A stretch of DNA of 64,000 bases, from the NCBI GenBank assembly GCA_904066235.2, contig CAJFCV020000003.1, forward strand, positions 5,580,001 through 5,644,000, in the 5' to 3' direction. The notes under the pieces were generated by a model. It was not told where the DNA came from, ran no database searches, and worked only from the letters and a program-made list of their open reading frames with translations. Made by a program: the position numbers and the translations under genes. This DNA is from Bursaphelenchus xylophilus. Taxonomy: Eukaryota > Nematoda > Chromadorea > Rhabditida > Aphelenchoididae. Shown here piece by piece: positions 54,610 to 64,000 of this stretch (the first letter of the stretch is position 1; the number at the start of each line of letters is the position of its first letter).

Positions 54610-55425
54610 AGTGGGCTTCTGGCAGATACAGGCCACATTGCACAAAATGGAGAGATATATGCACTTCCGCGAAAATTGTACGAAAATCTGGGCATTTTGA
54701 GCTCGATAAAGTCCAGCAGACAGTTGTAATACAGTCATTAATAACTTCAGGCACTACCATATTCGCAAGTGTTTAGCAAAGAATGACAGACGTATCTAAT
54801 ATCATTTCGAAACACCAAAACTTGGAAAATCTTTTGTGTAAACTGCAATTACAGTGCAATAAGAAAAATTATTTTTGGTGTAGGTTTTCAAACCTCCTCA
54901 TTCAATCCGTAGATGTTTGGTATCAGTCAATTAAACCCAGGCACCGCAATTGCAGATTTTATAGGCGTGTCTGTCGTTTTGAAACCGAGTGTATGTACAT
55001 ATAAAACCTTTCATTTTGAAAATTAAAAAAAAGAGACTCTTCGTATAAACCGGACTCCAGTTTTTTCTCGTGAAAAAATCGGACTCTTCGCCTGCGACGG
55101 TAAAATCCACAGGAAAAAAGTAAACAACAATTGAAAAGTCTCTTTGATTTATATTTATTGTATACAAGGCCTATTTGCCAGACTGCGCCTGTGATTTTTG
55201 GCGGGAAATTTGAAGTTTAAATTTATCAAGATTTTTATGGCGTACCCTGTAAATTCAGTACGGCGGCATTTAGCGTTCCTGCGGATTCCATATGTCATCA
55301 TAAATATCCAATAGTGTCAAAATTGGCTTTGAATGGACAAATGGAGCTTTCAAAGTTATGCAAAAGTTGAAATCTATTGAATGTAAGCACTTTATTAATC
55401 ATATGTATGAACTTCCTCGCTGATT

Positions 55426-56170
55426 TTACCTTCGAAAGAACAAAAATAAAGTAATTAATACAAGTAGTAGACACAGGTTTATGGAATTGGCATTGTTCTG
55501 GACTTCGTCTGAATTGCAAAGATTCCCCGTACATGAGCACATTAACACCTGTAGATAGAGTAAATTAATAATAAACCGGCCTTTAATCTTATATTTTTAC
55601 CAAAAATAATCTGGTTATGTACAATAACCCGAGAAAAAACAGAGTGGAATTAACGAATAATTTCATTTAGTTTACGGTAAGATCGCACTCACCAAAGGCA
55701 CATTGTCGCTAAGGGATACAAGATTGAGCAAATGACGATCAATGGTCCTGCAAGATCGCTGTCCCAGAGTGGAAATAGCAGTTTTGATGTCATCATCCAA
55801 GCCGAATAACAGTAATCGGTCAATGCACCCACGTATGACTGCTTCCTGATTTGCTGAAATGACCAGTAATTGATTTTTTGGGAATCTTACTATGTCCGAA
55901 TATTTCTTCCACGATTGTGAAACAGGCAGTGCTACAAGTGTGGACCCCCACCTCTGAAGTTGGATTCCAACAACTCTCTGTGAAGTTCTTTGGTGGAAAA
56001 TAATGCCCTAATAAATGCTGATTCCATATCTGGAGATACGAGGTGGACGCACAACTATAACACATGAACCCGAGTCTGTTCACGTTGTTGGAATTCTCTA
56101 CTGCATATCGAAGAGCGCTCCTCGTAAGAGTTGCCATGGTTGTGAGGAGAAGAAGGACGGGAGCGGGCAT
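55426..56170 (-). CDS. Ly6-like secreted or GPI-type protein
   Basis: Three exons, 55891-56170, 55693-55853 and 55426-55548, encode 187 aa in phase. The signal peptide is MPAPVLLLLTTMATLTRSA. The mature part starts near MCYSCAS and includes paired cysteines (ESCWN, VHTCSTACF, IRGCID, RSC). It closes with CSCTGNLCN and a hydrophobic tail (INLCLLLVLITLFLF) ending RR, which is either a membrane segment or part of a GPI signal. CxxC and GNLCN mark the three-finger (Ly6/uPAR) type, as in the gene at 47010. The final exon is short and was found by splice sites. Function not known. The basic RR end argues for a membrane anchor. Confidence 0.75.
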
Positions 56171-57794
56171 CGAGACCAGAATGGTCGACCCGTCCCCAAG
56201 GAGGTCAATGAGATGAAATGTGTGACACTGTCAATGTATTCTGAAAAGGCGATAAACCAAAGAAAACGGCGAAAACGATGGGCAACGGTAAGATCACACA
56301 AAATAGATCAGTGAACTTGCAAAAACATAAATAAAATGCTGATAATACTGTATAAGAAAATTGCCTTTTACTTGTCAAAATGATGATATTTTGCCGAATA
56401 ATAACATAACTAAAAACGGCCATCTTTCTCCAGATTCCCACATGAAACATTAGTCATGTATAAAATGTCGCGCAGTCCCTCCTCCCCACTTCCTCTAACA
56501 ATAGCCAGTTCAGGTGCTGGAAGGTCAGAACTAACCTTCCTTTGTGGTTCAGCGCACTTCTCCACCCGGCTCCATAGGGCCTCAAGGCTCTAATTTTTTG
56601 ACTTTGCCCAATTTTCCGTGTGTCCCCAAAAAACGGACGAAGAAGACGAGCCTCAGGAAAATACGCCTTAAGAAATTCTGCGCTCTCATTTTCATAGCCT
56701 CAGGGGCCGGGCGACTAAACGATAAAACAATGCGCGCGAAATAATTCCGGTGCGTAATGAAGCCCGGCGGCTCCGCATAAATTGTTATGGCCACAGCTGT
56801 TGACGAACGGGGCCGGAGCGATTTGTAATTGGAAACGAATCCAGGGGCACGCGTTCCTTTTGTGTCATAAACTTAGAAGGAAACAGGTTTTGTTAGTATT
56901 TTGATCTGTCAAGAATTGCGCGTAAATGTCAAGGGCAAAATCTTTCAAATGCCAATTAAACCCGACCAAAAAACGTTCACCACAACCTCATGCAAGGGTC
57001 CGGATATTTTCATAATTTTAAACCAAAAAGGCCAAACATTGCGTAGTAGAAGTATGGTTTTTCAGGGTTAGCAGTACAAAACCAACTAGATCCCTTTTCG
57101 CGCCTCAAACTTTAATGGAAAGGCGGCCTCTAAATCGACGAAATTCACGAAAAACCATTTAAAATTCGGAATGTTCTCATGGCCAAAACATTCTTTTTTC
57201 CATTTTTGAAACGCCGTGTCGCGCTCAAGGTAAACGTAGGCCCGGGCACCGTCTTCGGGCCGCCTGAAACCGGTCCAAATTAAATATTAAAAGTCACCGG
57301 TGAAAGGGCGGTGCGTGATTGGGGTGGGGCCTCGATTAGAGCGGTGAGTGGCCGTAGCAGAGGCCGATGTCTCCAAACAAACGTTTGGCTCATAACCCGG
57401 CTTATAATTCAATTAAAGTCACCCGAAATGGAGCAAGGAACCCAGCACGCTGGTACTCCGGCAAGGCATTCAATTGCTAATTTACTTGGCTTCTCGTTTT
57501 TTACATTGGTCCGAAACAATAGGTCTCAACCGGAATGTAGAATCAATACAAACTTTTTAAGGTCACTTGTGTGGTAACAACTTTTAAGTGGGTAATTAAT
57601 ATGCATAGGGCTGATTCAAAGACAACTGCGATATAGAGTCGTTAAACAGAAGTTCAAAGAAGGACACAAACTCAAGTTGATAAACAATACCGACAAAGAT
57701 TACAAATCAATAACTAAAGACCAAGAAGCGGGAGCAACAATAAGTTTATCTCAAAATCAGTGATACAAAATATAAATTATTGAGCCTATCGATT
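56171..57794. other. intergenic, nothing recognised
   Basis: Open frames on both strands (56544-56794, 57311-57577) have no motif. No repeats of note. Confidence 0.4.
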
Positions 57795-59476
57795 CTATAA
57801 AGAATTTGGCGACTTGTTGAGAGAGTTGAGGCTTAGTTCAGCGAGGTCTAATGCCTTGCTCACTGAAATTTAATGACGTTGAAATGATCAAGGCTTAACC
57901 AAACCCATTTAAAATCAACTTACATGCAGATATTGTGTTCAGACTGGACCCGACATTATTGCCTAATGGAATTCCAATAAAAGCATCACACGCATTTGTC
58001 AAGTCCGCCTTGGCGGACGGATCAAGATTCGAAAGTCGGAAAAGTAGTAACGCAATTACTTTGCTGACTCTGGTCAGAACTGGAGGCTTAGAAGCTACTC
58101 CATTAGAGGTCCCATTTGGTTCTAGAAAACTCAATAATGACAAAAAACGATAAACCAACCTGTCGAATCCTCCTTTAGAATTCCAAGCCCTTGGAGAACA
58201 CTTTTAAATTCATCCCTTTCAAAACTGATAGAATCCAATTCGACCTTGAGGGCTTCTAACTGAGATTCCAGCTGAGATGCCTGTGCTTGACTCTCTTCTG
58301 CCTTCCGAACAACATCTCGTTGTTCCTGTTCTAATGTTTTATTTTCCTTGGAAAGGTCATCGATCACGTTTCTCAACGAATCCATCTCCAATTTTGTGAA
58401 CGAGTTCTGTCGCTGAGTAGTGACGGAAGGCCGTGGACCTCCGTTAACCCTCATCCGCAACGGAGTTGGAGAGAACGCTGCGATTGTAGACCCTGGAGAC
58501 CTGAATGGAATTCTGGATGGCGGAGCAATGCAGCTTCCGGGACGACGATCGGTGGCAACGGAATTGATTGACCGACACTAGAATTAAAAACATTAATAAG
58601 TCTATTATTTATACAATGTACAATAAGGATCACTTACAGAAGGCTGTCTGCTCAACGTCCCAAAGGTTCCTGTTTTCGTCCGCGACGTTTCATGAAGGCG
58701 GACTTCGAAGTTTTCAACAAACACACCAAATCCATATTCACAAATAAAATGACGCACACCCTAAAATCAAAGCTAATTATTTTAATGATAAGTACCATAT
58801 AGCTTCCATCACAATCTCCTCGTTTTCGATCAAGCAGAACTCCAACCATGATTGGTTTGTTGACTTGCCGATCGTTAGCCGACCAGCGGAAAATGGTCAT
58901 AACTATTCCAACACGAGATCCCTCCACAATAACTCGATCCCCGACATCAAGACTAAAAAATTACAATGAACGTAATAAACAATAAGCGAAAGATATCAAA
59001 AGACTAACTTTTTCAACAACTTTGACCAAATTCCTCCGCGAGGTGGAGGTGTATCTCGAACTTTAAGTAGGCGATAATTCTTCACAAATAAACCATGCAT
59101 CGACGGGCACTGAAAATAAATGCAAGCGTTAATACCAAAAAACTTCGTACCTAAAAAATAATAATAAACAAAAGACACCAACCTCAAAGTAAGACCTTCC
59201 ATCGACGCTGCCATTGTTCATTCCCAAAGGCTTATTGAACTGAACGCCATAATAAATACCGCTTTTACCTTCAATAGGACCAACGTATCTCACAACACAA
59301 GCGGCACACATGGCATGTCCATAATAAACACATTCATCTTCTACATTTATAGGTGTTACTAGAAACAAATAATTAATAACATAATTATGTTATGCATAAT
59401 AATAAAAAAAATAATAATATTAACCAAAGGCGCCTCAAAAAATATTCATACCTTCGTCGTCGTCGATAGCCGACAT
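57795..59476 (-). CDS. CLIP-like protein: two CAP-Gly domains and coiled coil
   Basis: Eight exons assembled from ATG at 59476 to TAG at 57795 give about 421 aa. The first CAP-Gly domain (about residues 20-85) ends GRSYFECPSMHGLFV. The second (about 103-175) has a GCE-like end, VRHFICEYGFGVFV. The middle is Ser/Pro/Arg-rich, typical of a microtubule-binding linker. A coiled coil follows at about 255-320 (MDSLRNVIDDLSKENKTLEQE, LESQLEALKVELDS), and then a helical end. The GKNDG loop, which contacts the C-terminal EEY of tubulin, reads GMNNG in the first domain, and in the second it is a weak GDCDG. The layout suits CLIP-family plus-end tracking proteins, but the coiled coil is much shorter. 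It could be a relative, not a true CLIP orthologue. Confidence 0.85.
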
Positions 59477-59732
59477 GATCCAAGCAGGGTGTTTGAGGGA
59501 ACCCGGAGCTCACCTTCCTTCCCTTTATCCGATAAAAACTTGTTCAAAAGGCTCAGAAGCCCTTTCACACAGGCTTTCTCTTCTCTTGTTGCAATCGTGT
59601 ACTTGACCACCAGGTTTATGCAAAAAATTCGGCAAAAGTAAAATCGTATTTTTTCGTTGCCAAATGTCAATATCGGTTTTTGACATTCCGTTACGAAAGA
59701 AAAACCCATTGGAATTTGAACGGATTTGCGGA

Positions 59733-60370
59733 GGATATGTTACCCCGAGAATAGGTTACCCACCGGATAGGTTACCCCAAAAAACACATCACCCGGAGGA
59801 TAGGTTACCCCACGGATAGGTTACACTACCGGATAGGTTACCTAGAGGATAGGTTACCCTTTATCAAAAAAAGAAAAAATTTTTTTTTGAAATGTTTTCG
59901 CTTCGGGACTGGGAAAAAAAGGGTTTTTTGTGAGATTTGAATAAGATTTGAAATGTTTTCGCTTCGGGACTGGGAAACAAAAGAATTTTTTTGGAAAATT
60001 CAACAAAATTTTTCATGTTTTCTCTTTGTGAGTGGGAAAAACGGATTCTTTGGAAAATTCAACAAAATTTTGAAATCTTTTCGCATCGGGAGTAGAAAAA
60101 AGGGCGTCTGACTGAATATGAACTGCGGTGCCGCCAGCACTAAAATTTTGTCTAAAACTAAATTTTTTTTCAATTTTCACAAAAAATCCTTTTTTTTTCC
60201 AAGTCCCGAAGCGAAAACATTTCAAAAAAAAATTTTTTTTTCAGAAAAAGGGTAACCTATCCTCAGGGTGACCTATCCTCCGAGGTAACCTATCCGAAAC
60301 TTGGGGTAACCTATCCGGTGGGGCAACCTATCCGCCGGGCTAACCTATTGGCTAGGGTAACCTATCCTCC
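59733..60370. repeat. minisatellite foldback, seven units per arm
   Basis: The left arm (59733-59862) has about seven units of GGATAGGTTACCCC with short spacers. The right arm (60251-60370) has about seven units in inverse orientation (GGGTAACCTATCC). Inside, GAAATGTTTTCGCTTCGGGA with trailing GGGAAAA occurs about four times forward. It appears once inverted near 60200-60225, giving a second, inner inverted repeat. Hence the block is a nested palindrome with a short centre. No coding role. Confidence 0.85.
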
Positions 60371-60504
60371 GTGAACGATTTGAACGAAATAAAATTCCGA
60401 AAAGGTGCACTTAAGTGTGATACACGGGGCAGTGCGGTTGCAGAGTGTTGTCGTTGGGTAAACCGACCTCTTACGGTAGTTCGATTCTACAGAGACTATT
60501 GTTT

Positions 60505-60531
60505 ATGACTCTCAGGAGCTTTGAGAGTCAT
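60505..60531. other. short perfect hairpin
   Basis: ATGACTCTCA, a 7-base loop (GGAGCTT) and TGAGAGTCAT pair perfectly over 10 bp. It sits in gene-free DNA. Could be a structured RNA or chance. Confidence 0.5.
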
Positions 60532-60639
60532 GAACAGCTCGAATTGCAGATCGTGGACATGGTTTAACTTCAATCGGGCCGGGCTCCAAGCCTCAGTGTC
60601 CCCAGCCCGGGCTCGTAGCCAATGATGTTGACTTTTTCC

Positions 60640-60899
60640 ATCTTGTTGAAATCATTCTTTGAAAGTTCGTGCCCTAACGGTAATGCAGACAACACACTTT
60701 TTGCTTTTAACTTGCTTTACAAGGAAAGTACTTTTATGGGGGCTCCTACTTTTTGACGGGACATATCTCAAAAAATCAGAATAAATGTGCCGATCAATGG
60801 CGGTCTCAGCTTCAGAAAAATCTAAATTTAAAAAAATCGGCGGAGTATCCGCGGAGAAATCCAAAGAAGAAAGTTGTTAGTTTCGAGCGGCCCACCCTG
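60640..60899. mobile_element. probable solo end of a TA-type transposon
   Basis: Reading from 60899 leftwards, the end is CAGGGTGGGCCGCTCG with TA outside it (60900-60901), the same CAGGGTG start as the two other TA elements. I could not find a matching partner end within the window, so it may be a truncated or solo fragment. The left limit given is only a guess. Confidence 0.35.
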
Positions 60900-61142
60900 T
60901 ATATGTCTCGACCTGTAACTCCATAGAAGTACCTTCCTTTGTAAAAAAACACTCACAGTTCTTATTCATTCCTTACAATTAGTATCATAGGTAAGGACAC
61001 AAGAGTTTATTGCAAAATGAAACACAAATGAGATTTGGCTAGTATTTAGCAGTTTTCAGGCAAATTGATAGGATACAGTTGAGGAAGAATGTCCAGTGAA
61101 TCTATCTGATGATAAGTGAACATTTTTTGAATGATAGACTAT

Positions 61143-61291
61143 CAGTCTGTCGGGAAAGTAGTGACGGATAGTCGTACCTTGGAAGCATGAGTTCATCGCT
61201 TTACGACGGCAAAGTTGGTGCGCTACTGCATTTTTTCGACGAGGCTAGGAATTTTGCTGCGACGACCCGACACTATTTTCCCGACAGACTG
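61143..61291. mobile_element. MITE family A, copy 3 (149 bp)
   Basis: Ends CAGTCTGTCGGGAAAGTAGT and its inverse (TATTTTCCCGACAGACTG). The right half matches copy 2 better than the left half. The left half is diverged. No coding role. Confidence 0.75.
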
Positions 61292-61464
61292 AGAATGAGA
61301 GGGGACAATATGATGGCTTCTGGTCATTCTTTGTAACAAAAGTGAATAGAAATTTATAAAAATTTTAATTGGAAACATTGTAGTAACAAAAAACTTCACA
61401 GAGTAGCTGTGAAAACAGGAAAGGAAAGTGAATTAACAGGTAAATGACGTGGCTTATCGGCGGA

Positions 61465-64000
61465 TTATTTCTTCTGAAAAAAGTTAATGTTCACGCTTGT
61501 AGACTTACTTTTCCCGGGTCTTTCTTTACAGCTTGTGATTGTTTTCTGACATTGTTGGCGACGTTATTTCCCTTTGCCGGATCCGACTTCTTGGCACCCG
61601 TTTTGTTTACCATACCCGTTTGTCCTGCACCCGAAGAACTCTTTGGCTTTGTATTTGCTATCGTTGGACCAGTTGGACCGGCGGTCTTGACTGAAGTCTG
61701 GCTAGTTTGTCGCATCGGAGGGGTTTTTTTCGCCAAGTCGCTGAAGGCGACTCCTTTCGGTCTTTGTTCGGTCGTTCCTGTAGGTCCGTATGCTCCAACT
61801 GGACCCGCCATAATGCCCGGAGGTGGTTGTTGTGCTTGTTGAGGGACGTTTGATGCGGTTAAAGAGTTACCGATAGGTTGAAGGAAATTTGATGGCACAA
61901 GACCGCGAACTCCGTTCAATTCACCGATAAAGAACCCATCTTCGTCAACATCTCCATATAGGGTTATGAGGTCTCCTTCCCGGAAACTTAGCTCAACTTG
62001 TTCTGCATCTACATTCGGACTAAGCCTTCTAGAGTCATAGTCGTACTTAGCGATCATTTTGGTGGTAGGCAGCATGTCGATATTTTTCAGAGTTTCTTCG
62101 AAACTTGACATTGCTTGAGATGTTTGTTGCTGAACTGGCTGAGGCTGCTGTTGATGTTGTTGTGTTTGTGGCCCCACATGGTTCCCTTGGTACTTTTGTT
62201 GTTGAGATTGCGTTGTAATTTGTTGGGGAGGAACTTGATGTTGCTGTTGGCTATATCCCTGTGGTGTTTCCTGTGATCCTTGCTTTTGATATTGATGTTC
62301 TTGTGGTAGTCGAGAAGTCGAAGGAGGATACGTATCGTCCGAATACTCTGCCCTTCCCTTGTCATATCTGTCGACGTATTCATGCTTACGCGGTGGATAA
62401 ACAGAAGATGGTTTTTCACCGGGATGTTCAAATCTCTCTCCTCCTCTCACTGTCGCTCCTTCTCTCCGGTACTCATGCTCGTAAGCTTCACGCCTAGCTG
62501 GTGCCTCTCGTCGAGAATAGGGATCCCATGTATCCCTTGAATCACGGTAATCCCTTTCCCTATACTCTTGATCTCGTGGGTCCCTGATGTCTCTTGAATC
62601 ACGTATATCTCTACCCTCTCTTAACTCTTTTGGTAAACCTCCTCGGGGCTCATAGCTGGCTGATCGCTCATATCCATTCCGAGCTTTTGAATATCTGGGA
62701 GCATATCCACCTGGTCTAACGGATCCTCCTGGTTGGGCATGCACGTCATAATAGTCGTAATGACGTCCACGAATGTACTGGTCGCGTCTGTCTAATGACG
62801 AGTATTGGTCGGTTTCATGGCCCACCGAATGGTATGGCCTCCTGTCAGGGTAGTCATAGCTTCGCGATTTTATTGATCCCCAACGGCTTCTTCGAGTTGC
62901 CGGATCAAGACTTCTTTCCATCGGACGCTCCAAGCTTCTTTCCAGTGTTCTAGGCAAGGTTCCTTTATACTCAACTTCAGGAGGAAGTCTTCGTGGATGT
63001 GATGCAATATCATCCTTTGCTATTTCGATTACCATGTTTGAGGGGACGAGTCCGTAACGACGCCCGATTTGACCTTTATAGAAGCCATCTTGATCGACTT
63101 CACCGAAGACCTGAAATATTATTTATCTTTTTTTTATTCCTTACTTTAATCAGCTGGTGTTTTCTGAACGACAGTTCTTCCTGTGCTGCATTTGGATTTG
63201 GAGACATATGGTGATCGTAATTAAACAATGCAACGAACCATCTACAATTCTCATCATCTAACGGAGTCGGGCGTAAATCGGGTTCACTCCTTGTTCCTAA
63301 CATTTCTTCTGACTTGACTCTGTTTAGCCTGGGCTCAAAATTACTCGCGCTCATGATGTTCCCAGCTCTCCTTCCTGTTTGTAACACCCGTCCTCTGGAA
63401 GCAGGATCGTGCCTACTGTATGTGTCATATCGGGGATCCCATGTTTCATACGCGGGGGTCTTGTTAAGCTGCTGTTGTTGCCTGTGCCTTAGTAAGTAGT
63501 TATTCTCCATCTCAAGAACACTAGGTTTCTCTTCTGTGGTGTTGTAATCCTTATATAGCGCTTTAGGATGAAAGGTGTAGTATTGTTGCTGATTTTGTTG
63601 CGGTTGTTTCCACTGAAAAAGGTAATACATAACAATAACCTTGAAAAACGACGCAGCTAAAGGACAACGGCAGTTAAAGGCAGCCCACAATTACCCACTT
63701 GAGATAAATTAGAAGACCTACCTCGTACATGGATGCATACTTAGGCAGGCTGAGAGATCCATTATTTTGGAGAAGAGCACTTGTACTCTGTCGTCCAAGT
63801 AATTTATGAGGATGGGGCCGTGTTATCTGCGGCCGGAAAGTTATCGGTGTTTCCGTTTGGAATTGTTTGAACCCGTCGAACATTGCTGGCTGGTAAACTG
63901 AAACGTTGGATGGATCATTGGGATCGAGGATGGCCTGAGGTTGATTTGTAAAGTGCGATGGCATGTTATACGAGGAATAATTAGGGTGAGAGTTGAGAGG
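61465..64000 (-). CDS. rimb-1: RIM-binding protein (RIMB-1 type), 3' part
   Basis: Exons run 63722-64000 (5' end outside the window), 63146-63612, 61509-63110 and probably a tiny last exon at 61465-61473. About 785 residues are visible. There are two SH3 domains. The first is split by an intron (WFVALFNYDHHMSPNPNAAQEELSFR, then FGEVDQDGFYKG and RRYGLVPSNMV). The second has MIAKYDYDSRRLSPNVDAEQVELSFREGD in part and ends RGLVPSNFLQPI. Between them is a long Arg/Asp/Tyr-rich linker with repeats of RDSRD type and a Gln-rich part. RIM-BPs tether voltage-gated Ca2+ channels to RIM at presynaptic release sites. The last exon is proposed because GGGAAAGTAAGT is a perfect donor and TTTTTTCAG precedes AAGAAATAA. 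Reading through gives instead VSLQA and stop. The N-terminal coiled coils and FN3 repeats must lie upstream, if present. Confidence 0.93.

Larger units (their letters stand above)
53070..55425. other. repeat-rich intergenic region
   Basis: Upstream of abi-1. It contains a 153-bp MITE (53491-53643) and the repeat block at 54073-54609. No coding exon was recognised. Frames inside the repeat block only translate the repeat. Confidence 0.5.
59477..61464. other. repeat-rich intergenic region
   Basis: Holds a minisatellite foldback (59733-60370), a hairpin (60505-60531), a probable solo transposon end near 60899 and a MITE copy (61143-61291). No gene seen. Confidence 0.5.

Noticed and set aside
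54004..54760. Long open frames on both strands with repeats such as CPQMS or CGQP
   Set aside because: They translate the CCGCAAATGTCGG repeat array. The repeat explains the frames, and frames are open on both strands for the same reason.

Overview
The window is nuclear DNA of a nematode. Genes are split by many short introns with strong (T)nCAG or TTTTAG acceptors. Recognisable products include Mi-2/CHD-3, coronin, lunapark, ABI, RIM-binding protein, CLPTM1, PAM16, uL4m, a HYOU1-type Hsp70, a chitinase and two FMRFamide-like peptide precursors whose peptides (RNKFEFIRFG and KNEFIRFG) are the nematode FLP-12 and FLP-8 peptides. I rebuilt spliced models by eye from donor and acceptor sites and checked that codon phases join.

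Layout. 1-6.5 kb: mostly gene-free, with a decayed Tc1/mariner element (2551-3781) and a small MITE (6308-6506). 6.6-10.5 kb: two unrecognised protein genes. 10.5-15.1 kb: empty. 15.1-17.6 kb: a compact HYOU1/Grp170-like chaperone. 17.8-19.6 kb: a long foldback element flanked by TTAA and carrying tRNA-like boxes. 20.3-22.4 kb: secreted GH18 chitinase. 23.0-25.2 kb: divergent forkhead protein facing a MAP kinase kinase (MKK3/6, SEK-1 type). 25.5-27.9 kb: mrpl-4 and lunapark, a likely operon. 28.4-30.6 kb: flp-12 and flp-8 in tandem. 32.5-39.0 kb: Mi-2/CHD-3, 11 exons and about 1780 aa. 40.3-43.7 kb: two more foldback elements. 43.8-46.4 kb: coronin. 47.0-47.5 kb: a Ly6-like GPI-type protein. 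47.6-49.6 kb: CLPTM1, divergent from pam16 (50.7-51.2 kb) across an imperfect palindrome. 51.3-53.1 kb: abi-1. 53.5-54.6 kb: MITE and an inverted short-repeat array. 55.4-56.2 kb: second Ly6-like gene. 57.8-59.5 kb: CAP-Gly/coiled-coil protein. 59.7-61.3 kb: minisatellite foldback and a MITE. 61.5-64 kb: 3' part of a RIM-binding protein, cut by the window edge.

The genes do not form one pathway. Several belong to neuronal, secretory or cytoskeletal functions: FLP peptides, RIM-BP, the MAPKK, coronin and ABI (actin), CAP-Gly (microtubules), and HYOU1, lunapark and CLPTM1 (ER). From memory, several C. elegans counterparts (chd-3, HYOU1, flp-8, flp-12, lnp-1, sek-1, cht-1, CLPTM1) are X-linked, while cor-1, abi-1 and pam-16 are on III, so the block may join two ancestral linkage groups. 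The most notable items are the HYOU1 protein with no beta substrate-binding domain, the flp-12/flp-8 tandem, and several foldback elements with TTAA or TA target sites. I did not find a clearly new multi-gene system.
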